Of a stretch of 64,000 nt of DNA, positions 61,034-64,000 are shown piece by piece (positions within the stretch are counted from its first letter, which is position 1; every line of letters begins with the position of its first letter). This stretch comes from Jacaranda mimosifolia (Eukaryota; Streptophyta; Magnoliopsida; Lamiales; Bignoniaceae). The stretch lies in contig CM032123.1 of NCBI GenBank assembly GCA_018894105.1, forward strand, positions 25,211,744 to 25,275,743, written 5' to 3'. The position numbers and the translations under genes are program-made. The notes under the pieces are model-generated. The model was given only the letters and a program-made list of their open reading frames with translations, ran no database searches and was not told where the DNA came from.

Positions 61034-61043
61034 TATTTATAGG
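61034..61043 (-). promoter_or_regulatory. TATA-like box of the antisense ORF
   Basis: On the minus strand CTATAAATAG lies about 170 bases before the antisense ATG, in a good position for its own promoter. Inference from sequence and spacing. Confidence 0.45.
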
Positions 61044-61275
61044 CGCCCTAGAATCCTAACTGGCTAAAGTAACGGGCAACTGGTTATTTAATGCGTAACC
61101 GCTGGTTTTTGTGCATAAATATTCATGTAACTGTCAATAACGGTTCCCGCCATCACCTCTCTTGTTGAGATTTAAAATTATCTTTTGCGCCAATGTCATT
61201 CTCGTCGAGAATTCAGAGAAACTACTCCAAACTCCGACCTCCTTAAGGTCGGACTTTGGAGTAGGGGGGAGCTCA

Positions 61276-62057
61276 TGATATAGGGGGCTCTTAAGGCCCA
61301 TTAAGCTTAATGGGCCTAAGTGCAACCAAGCCCAGGTTCGACCATGAGGTCAAACTTTATCACTTCTACTCGACCAGGTTTATTGGGCTTTGTTTCATCC
61401 AGTCCCAGGTTTGGTTGAGCATATTGGAAGCCCTTGTCTTGGATTGACCATATAGGCCAATTCGCTCGATCTCTTCCCTGATGGAAGCAAAGTCAAGTGC
61501 TTAGTGACTAATGATGGCGGTCTGCACTGCCCCATTCGGTGCATTAAATGCGCCTCAACCACCCATCCATCTGCATTTATTGCTATGACGGTGTGTCACC
61601 TCTGCCATTAATGATGTTGCGTCCGCATTATTGACAGTGTGGCCTCTCCCTGTGTTTAGCTTAATAGCCTGTTTAGTCAACAGTTGCGAAACATGGGCTT
61701 AGGTCGAAATAATTGAAACTATCCCTATTTGAGGGAATTATGCAAGAAGCCTAGCGAGGCGAGTTTCGTCTTTTCGCTCATAAGCATACACTATAAATAC
61801 TCAATCCCCTCAGTAAAACGGTAAGAAAAAATACTCTCAATTAATCTGTTACTCTGCTCATTTTTCTCACATCTCAAGTTTAGTGATTGACTTAACCATC
61901 GGGGGTTTTAGCCAAGGACCCTCTTGGCTAGCCTAATGTGTGTTACTTGGTTGCAAGTTCCATCCCAAACCTCTATGAGGTCGAAATAGACTGCTTAACT
62001 ATTCCGAGACCATCACTCAGGTCGAGATAACAGTGTCCTACAGAATTTGTACCAACA
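61276..62057 (+). repeat. 3' LTR of the Tat element
   Basis: Second LTR copy, TGATAT...CCAACA, preceded by the polypurine tract and followed by the target duplication ATATG. Confidence 0.92.
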
Positions 62058-62265
62058 ATATGTATAGTTTAATTGTTTTGAAATGATAGTATGTAATTTA
62101 TATCAAATATGTGATAATAGAATGATAGGATAGGTTTTTGATTAATTAAAACTGAAAATAAATGATATTTTAGGTGAAAATAAAGAGAAGTTATTATTAT
62201 TTTTTGAAATAATAAAAAAAATATGAAAATGGCTTTTGCAAAAGAAACTAAACGGGCACTAAGTA

Positions 62266-62441
62266 TTATGATTCTAAAGTTTACAAATTGTACCTTTTTG
62301 GAACTAAGGAGAAGGATCACGGTAGTTGGATAAGAAAGAATATTAATAGAAAATTTTCTTTACTTAAAAAATTTATATTTTTTACTGAAGCTTGGGAAAT
62401 GGTCAGAATATTGAGTTCTGGAATAGCCGTTGGATCGGAAC
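62266..62441. other. Short intergenic stretch
   Basis: The plus-strand frame 62288-62491 has no motif; nothing else is visible. Confidence 0.3.
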
Positions 62442-62938
62442 TTTTTTTTTTTTGGTTAAGAGAGAGAGAAAAACGTAAACCATATCATTGATTAGAATTC
62501 AAAGCCAAAACATGATCAATGATATCAGAAGCTATAATGTTAGATTGATACAAAGATAGTTCAGATTTAGCCAGATAATAGGTATACTAATTGGCGCTGC
62601 GACGAACATCATGGAAAGAAATTAAATTTAAAACACAAGTACTCTCCATTCCATTTGATATCAGGGGATCAATGGCAGGTAAATTAAGAATGTCTTCACG
62701 GAGAGCTCGACTAACCGAAAAATAATTCCTTTCAGAAATAACATCTGACCAAGCGAAGCTCGAACATATTTTACATGCCAGTTTAACCTCTGCACATTCT
62801 GCAGATCCAGAAGACCGCAAATGAGACGAGAATGCCATGCCAAACATTCCCCTACGGAGTTATGAGCAACAAGATCGATTTCTACAGCACAATTATTCTT
62901 GAAGATTGCAGCGTCAAAATTCACTTTAATCTGGGCTA
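62442..62938 (-). pseudogene. LINE 3' end: RNase H domain, 3' UTR and poly(A) tail
   Basis: On the minus strand KVNFDAAIF (62938-62900) starts an RNase H of the type at the C-terminus of plant L1 LINEs, followed by NSVGECLAWHSRLICGLL. After a frameshift near 62830 come SAECAEVKLA (family AEA.A..LA), a degraded SD block (VISERNYFSVSRAL) and HDVRRSAN-stop at 62587; in the family this continues RRSANQ.AH, so the stop is probably CAG to TAG. About 135 noncoding bases and a T run on the plus strand (62442-62453), that is a poly(A) tail, follow. The fragment lacks its 5' part because the CACTA element starts a few bases upstream. Confidence 0.72.
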
Positions 62939-62943
62939 ATCTT

Positions 62944-64000
62944 CACTGCAAGAAAATTTGCATATAGTGGCATTTTTTAATATAATAATACAGAAAACTA
63001 ATATAGTGATAGTCGCAAAAAAGTGTTACTATAATTTAATATTTAGTGGCATTGATTATTAAATGACAAACAAAATAGTGACATTTGATTGAAAATTTCA
63101 AGATAAATGTATTTCAAAGATATTTAATTATTGCCACTAATTTTTCTTAGAAAAATGCCGCTAATATGTAGTTATGGTGTCATTTGAAAAAAAAATGTCA
63201 TAAAATATTTAGTGGCACTAACTAAATGGCATTTTATAGGTAATGACACACAGTAATATAGTGATAATCGAAACAAATGTTACTATAATAAAATATTTAG
63301 TGGCATTTGATTATTAGATAATATAAAAAATAGTGGTATTTGATATTACAAATATTAACAAAAATATAATTTGAAGACATTTAATTAGTGCCACTAATTT
63401 TTTAAAAAATGTCACTCATACTTATTTATGGTGTCATCTAGGAAAATGCCACAAATTATTTAGTGGCACTAAATTAGTGACATTCTATAGTTTAATGATA
63501 ACTGTAGAAAAAAAGTCACTATAATATAATATTTAGTGGCGTTTGATTAATAAATTGATAAATTAATAAAAATAGTGACATTTGATTAAAAATGCCCACA
63601 TTATTGTATTTGCAAGGTATTTAGTAGTGCCACTGATTATTTCCTACAAATGTCTTTAATATTTATTTATGGTGTCATTTATAAAAAATGCCGCAAACTA
63701 TTTAATATCGTTAATTTAATGTCATTTTACAACATAGTGACACCTTAAAATAACATAGTAATATTAATAAAAAAATACCGCTATAATATAAAATTGATAA
63801 TTTAATGGTAATTGATTAATAAATGTTAAATAAATATAATTTCTTAAAAAAATAACATAACTATATGTTAAAGGAATTTAACTAGCATCAATATTTTAAA
63901 AAAAGAAGAAGAATATCTCACATAATTTAGTAATGGCTTGACGTGAAATAAATGCTTCATAATTAGACAAATTATAGATGTATTAATAATTGTAAAATTT
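62944..64000. mobile_element. CACTA (En/Spm) element end with subterminal repeats, runs off the window
   Basis: The terminus CACTGCAAGAAAATTTGCAT is one base from the common plant CACTA start CACTACAAGAAAA. It is followed by dense subterminal motifs TAGTGGCATTT and their inverse AATGCCACTA. No transposase gene is visible in the 1,057 bases present. The 3-base target would be CTT at 62941-62943; the other end is outside. Confidence 0.8.
62999..64000. repeat. ~250-bp tandem repeat in the CACTA subterminal region
   Basis: A unit beginning AATATAGTGATA.TCG.AA and including ATAATATTTAGTGGCATTTG and TATTTATGGTGTCATTT restarts near 63000, 63255, 63491 and 63752 with growing divergence. Confidence 0.75.

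Larger units (their letters stand above)
51555..62057 (+). mobile_element. Tat-lineage Ty3/Gypsy LTR retrotransposon, 10.5 kb
   Basis: LTRs of 779 and 782 bases (51555-52333, 61276-62057) begin TGATAT and end CCAATA/CCAACA. The 5-base target duplication ATATG lies at 51550-51554 and 62058-62062. The primer site TGGCGCCGTTTGTGG starts at 52337, three bases after the 5' LTR; a purine tract with GTAGGGGGGAGC precedes the 3' LTR (about 61260-61272). Order inside is gag, protease, reverse transcriptase-RNase H, a second RNase H and integrase, then about 3.4 kb with an antisense ORF. The second RNase H and the antisense ORF mark the Tat lineage. LTRs differ at about one base in ten over the first 110 bases, and all genes carry stops, so it is old and defective. 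Confidence 0.92.
51350..62265. mobile_element. MITE-like repeat split by the Tat retrotransposon
   Basis: The left half 51350-51554 starts CGGTCCGTTTGGATATATTT and the right half 62058-62265 ends GAAACTAAACGGGCACTAAG; the reverse of the latter (GTGCCCGTTTAGTTTC) is an inverted counterpart of the former. The halves meet at the target duplication ATATG of the 10.5-kb retrotransposon, which therefore inserted into this repeat. Confidence 0.5.

Overview
This window looks like nuclear DNA of a flowering plant, most likely a eudicot. It is strongly AT-rich, genes are split by GT...AG introns, and two host genes of plant families can be reconstructed exon by exon. Most of the rest is transposable elements of several classes, many nested or broken. 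There is no bacterial, organellar, tRNA, rRNA or CRISPR signal that I can support. Family names rest on motifs read by eye; no database search was run.

Host genes. (1) 24508-29119 (+): a six-exon RING-variant (RINGv/MARCH-like) membrane E3 ubiquitin ligase, about 257 aa, with the C4HC3 finger, a conserved middle block and two hydrophobic segments. (2) 49002-50735 (+): a five-exon atypical bHLH protein of the Arabidopsis bHLH153 type, 146 aa, with a likely leader intron. A broken GRF-type zinc-finger fragment with a possible membrane-anchor exon lies at 7930-8392 (-).

Layout. 1-2160: decayed PIF/Harbinger element (transposase end plus Myb/SANT-like ORF1). 3490-4110: GC-rich inverted-repeat remnant. 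5127-6540: MULE-type element with a perfect 9-bp target duplication (AATATTTAC), a GC-rich island and an extra internal terminus. 9211-9717: Tourist-like MITE. 9831-15364: Tat-like Ty3/Gypsy derivative with gag and antisense remnants but no pol. 17661-18016: Tourist-like MITE. 18224-24160: large Mutator-like element with 73-bp terminal inverted repeats, a transposase N-terminal fragment and five different tandem arrays rich in GTACTT/AAGTAC; a hAT-type element with a perfect 8-bp target duplication is nested in it (22090-22663). 24.5-29.1 kb: RINGv gene. 29527-29974: solo LTR with target duplication AATGT. 33499-34307 and 46019-46842: two copies of one hAT-like family in opposite orientation. 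35393-37552: four Tourist-like MITEs, two back to back with a shared TAA. 39408-40817: probable LTR with a 31-bp tandem repeat, followed by a reverse-transcriptase fragment. 41702-45017: truncated Copia element on the minus strand. 47.1-50.8 kb: bHLH gene. 51555-62057: 10.5-kb Tat-lineage Ty3/Gypsy element (target duplication ATATG) inserted in a MITE-like repeat. 62442-62938: 3' end of a LINE (-). 62944-64000: end of a CACTA element that appears to have inserted into the LINE and runs off the window.

The host genes do not form a pathway; they are islands in transposon-rich DNA. The most unusual structures are the 5.9-kb GTAC-rich Mutator-like element and the antisense gene of the Tat element, which has its own TATA-like box.
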